A stretch of 64,000 nt of DNA, from NCBI GenBank assembly GCA_902495245.1, contig CABUWI010000005.1, positions 152,232 through 216,231 of the forward strand, in the 5' to 3' direction. The DNA comes from an uncultured Porphyromonadaceae bacterium (GTDB lineage Bacteria > Bacteroidota > Bacteroidia > Bacteroidales > Muribaculaceae). The notes below the pieces were generated by a model. That model was not told the DNA's origin and did not search any database. It was given only the letters and a program-made list of their open reading frames with translations. Below are positions 62,311 to 64,000 of this stretch, piece by piece; position 1 is the stretch's first letter, and each line of letters opens with the position of its first letter. Both the position numbers and the translations under genes were made by a program.

Positions 62311-62353
62311 ACAGAATCAGCCGCACGCTTGTCGCGCGGCTGATTCTGTTTTG
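62311..62353 (+). terminator. Rho-independent terminator of tRNA-Lys
   Basis: ACAGAATCAGCCGC pairs with GCGGCTGATTCTGT (14 bp), 11-nt loop, followed by TTTT. It begins one base after the CCA. Confidence 0.9.
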
Positions 62354-62423
62354 CCGCCTGGCTGTAAGACGGTGGACTGACCCTCAGCTCCGTGGTTGAA
62401 CTATGAATCTCAATAAAATTTTG

Positions 62424-62431
62424 TATCTTTG
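62424..62431 (+). promoter_or_regulatory. -7 box of the AlbA/RecG-like gene
   Basis: TATCTTTG 22 nt before the ATG at 62454. The nearest TTG is 25 nt upstream, longer than the usual spacer. Confidence 0.55.
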
Positions 62432-62453
62432 CAGATGCGATACCTCTGAATTT

Positions 62454-64000
62454 ATGACGATTGATTTAGGCTACATACAGCATTTGGCTGAAAACCATGA
62501 AGGCGTTGACGTTGAGTTTAAGGAAACCACCGGACAGCTTAACCGTGGTATGGAGACATTATGCGGTATGATCAACGGCACCGGAGGTGTCGTTGTGTTC
62601 GGGGTATCGAACAAAGGTAAAATCATCGGACAGGAAATCGGCGACAAGACCACCCGTGAAATCGGGGAGGCAATCAATAAATTCGATCCGGCGGTTGACA
62701 TTCAACCGATATATGTGCCGGTTGACAATTCCGACAAGTATGTCATAGTATTCCGGACAGATGGATTGGAAACTGACAAGCCTTATATGTGGGACGGCAA
62801 ACCATATCGCAGACATGACAGCGTTACAAGTGTTATGCCCCGCGAGAAATTCATCCGGCTTCATGAGCTTCAGCACGGATTGAAATACAAATGGGAGTCT
62901 AAAGTGAATCAACAGCTGACCATCGGAGACCTTGACGGACAGCTTATTCAAAATGTAATCCAGAGTGCCGTAAGGCGTGGCCGCTTGTCAAGCATCGCAC
63001 TTAACGACAATATTCAGACTGCTCTGGAGAGGCTAAAACTGATTAAAGACGGAAGTATCTGTAATTCTGCGGCAGTGCTGTTCGGAAAAGATTTCTCTGA
63101 TTATCCACAGTGTAGATTGCGTCTTGCCCGCTTTAGAGGTACGACAAAACAGGATTTCATCGACAATCGGCAAGAAGAAGGTAACATCTTTCAGTTGGTT
63201 GATGCGGCAATGGCATTCTTCTTCAAACATCTTAACCTGTCAGGCACGACACATCACCGTATTGTCAGGGAAGATGAGCTTGAAATCCCATACGATGCGC
63301 TGCGCGAGAGTGTAGTGAACTCACTTTGCCACATGAACTGGGGATATGAAGTTGTCTCTGTCGGGATTGCCATCTATGATGACAGGATCGAGATAGAGAA
63401 TGCAGGCCGGTTCCCGGTACGCATATCGCCTGATGCTTTGATGCAGGAGGAAGAGGAACACCAGGGTAATACTTCGCTCCCTCCGAATCCTGTCATAGCC
63501 AATATCATGTATCTCGGCGGCCTCATCGAACATTGGGGACGCGGTCTGTCAATGATGGCAAGGGAATGTGAACGTGTCGGATTGCCGGCTCCTACGTTCT
63601 ATCAGAATGGCACTATTGTCAAAATCATTTTTGCACGACCCAAGGATACAGACAAGGATACAGTTGGAGTAAGTAAGAGTAAGTCAGGAGTAAGTAAGAG
63701 TAGGATAAAAATGCCTATTGCTACCGGATTATTAAAACTTATAAAGTCAATTGGCGAAGATTGGTATTCCTCATACGAATTATGTGACATATTGGGTTAT
63801 AAATCGCGCAATTCATTTGTAAGACAATATCTTAACCCCGCAATACAAAATGGGCTTATTGTACTTGAAAATCCGGATAAACCCAATGCTCCAAACCAAA
63901 GATACGGATTGACATTGAAAGGCAAAGCCCTGTATTACGAGCGTCATGATAACGATAATGATGTTCAAAATGACCTGCAAAGAGTAAATGTTGACCCGCA
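62454..64000 (+). CDS. AlbA_2/RecG-like ATP-binding transcriptional regulator, 3' end outside the window
   Basis: 515 codons are visible without a stop. The N-terminal AlbA_2 (Schlafen-like) domain has GVDVEFKETTGQLNRGMETL and NGTGGVVVFGVSNKGKIIGQ. The middle has the HATPase-like region of this family (DALRESVVNSLCHMNWGYEV, then HWGRGLSMMARECERVGLPA). A Ser/Lys-rich linker (SKSKSGVSKSRIK) leads to a C-terminal winged-helix part (EDWYSSYELCDILGYKSRNS). Such proteins are usually called putative DNA-binding regulators; targets are unknown. It is AT-rich and follows tRNA-Lys directly. Confidence 0.82.
   Translation, partial: MTIDLGYIQHLAENHEGVDVEFKETTGQLNRGMETLCGMINGTGGVVVFGVSNKGKIIGQEIGDKTTREIGEAINKFDPAVDIQPIYVPVDNSDKYVIVFRTDGLETDKPYMWDGKPYRRHDSVTSVMPREKFIRLHELQHGLKYKWESKVNQQLTIGDLDGQLIQNVIQSAVRRGRLSSIALNDNIQTALERLKLIKDGSICNSAAVLFGKDFSDYPQCRLRLARFRGTTKQDFIDNRQEEGNIFQLVDAAMAFFFKHLNLSGTTHHRIVREDELEIPYDALRESVVNSLCHMNWGYEVVSVGIAIYDDRIEIENAGRFPVRISPDALMQEEEEHQGNTSLPPNPVIANIMYLGGLIEHWGRGLSMMARECERVGLPAPTFYQNGTIVKIIFARPKDTDKDTVGVSKSKSGVSKSRIKMPIATGLLKLIKSIGEDWYSSYELCDILGYKSRNSFVRQYLNPAIQNGLIVLENPDKPNAPNQRYGLTLKGKALYYERHDNDNDVQNDLQRVNVDP

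Noticed and set aside
62311..62353. Direct repeat of the tRNA-Lys end (attachment site)
   Set aside because: The sequence is a perfect hairpin with a T run, i.e. the terminator; no second copy of the tRNA end was found in the window.

Overview
The window looks like chromosomal DNA of a GC-rich member of the Bacteroidales, most probably the Muribaculaceae (inference). Promoters have the Bacteroidetes form, TTTG (-33) and TAnnTTTG (-7) separated by 19-21 nt, and Shine-Dalgarno sites are weak. Typical Bacteroidetes families are present (DUF4296, DUF4494, DUF3467, a cysteine-poor DksA/TraR protein, M13 and M60 peptidases, serine-type sulfatases). Several secreted proteins end in a shared tail of the form YDLQGRRL...GIYIINGKKVLVK. 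Both strands carry coding runs, and no rRNA or CRISPR array is visible.

Layout. 1-9.0 kb (minus): fabF (cut by the edge), acpP, then a run of membrane protein-smpB-ftsK-LolA-like-trxB, then eno with an outer-membrane barrel gene. 9.0-17 kb: a large secreted M60 peptidase, pyrF, and a plus-strand secreted protein with three tandem DUF6359-like repeats. 17-24 kb: gapA, facing the minus-strand operon ileS-dksA-like-lspA-DUF4296-small ORF. 24-31 kb: an orphan PstS-like protein bracketed by two palindromic repeats, a CoA-transferase, an M13 peptidase, a SlyD-type isomerase and an RNA m5C methyltransferase. 31-36 kb (minus): a secreted two-repeat protein followed by a sulfatase.

35.8-41.1 kb is an AT-richer accessory block: a three-gene DUF3791/DUF3990 cassette with stop-start overlaps (candidate ADP-ribosyltransferase-type toxin-antitoxin), a frameshifted Abi_2/AbiF gene behind a hairpin leader, a 3'-terminal sdr relic, a secreted trypsin-like protease, and a DUF2971 gene preceded by about 400 nt of structured, non-coding leader. 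41.1-49.6 kb (minus) is a nine-gene run: pdxJ, exbB, exbD, tonB, a CPA2 antiporter, a GlmU-like transferase, ruvA, an OYE-family reductase and an SDR. 49.7-52.9 kb (plus): ACT-like gene, nadK, tRNA-Asp and an FHS-type MFS transporter. An AT-rich acyltransferase gene (minus) follows. 54-60.5 kb (plus): DUF4494, a YggS-type PLP protein, an OmpA protein, a lipoprotein, DUF3467, cysS and a RecD-like helicase. A convergent AAA/DUF4435 gene, tRNA-Lys and an AT-rich AlbA/RecG-like regulator gene (cut by the right edge) close the window.

Most genes are housekeeping: fatty-acid synthesis, trans-translation, chromosome segregation, glycolysis, pyrimidine and PLP synthesis, NADP formation, lipoprotein maturation and TonB energisation. 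The secreted M60 peptidase, sulfatase and ricin-like proteins fit a gut commensal that degrades host glycoproteins (inference). The points most worth following up are the altered GIHH signature in IleRS, the accessory block with its two RNA-like leaders, and the REP-like palindromic repeats.
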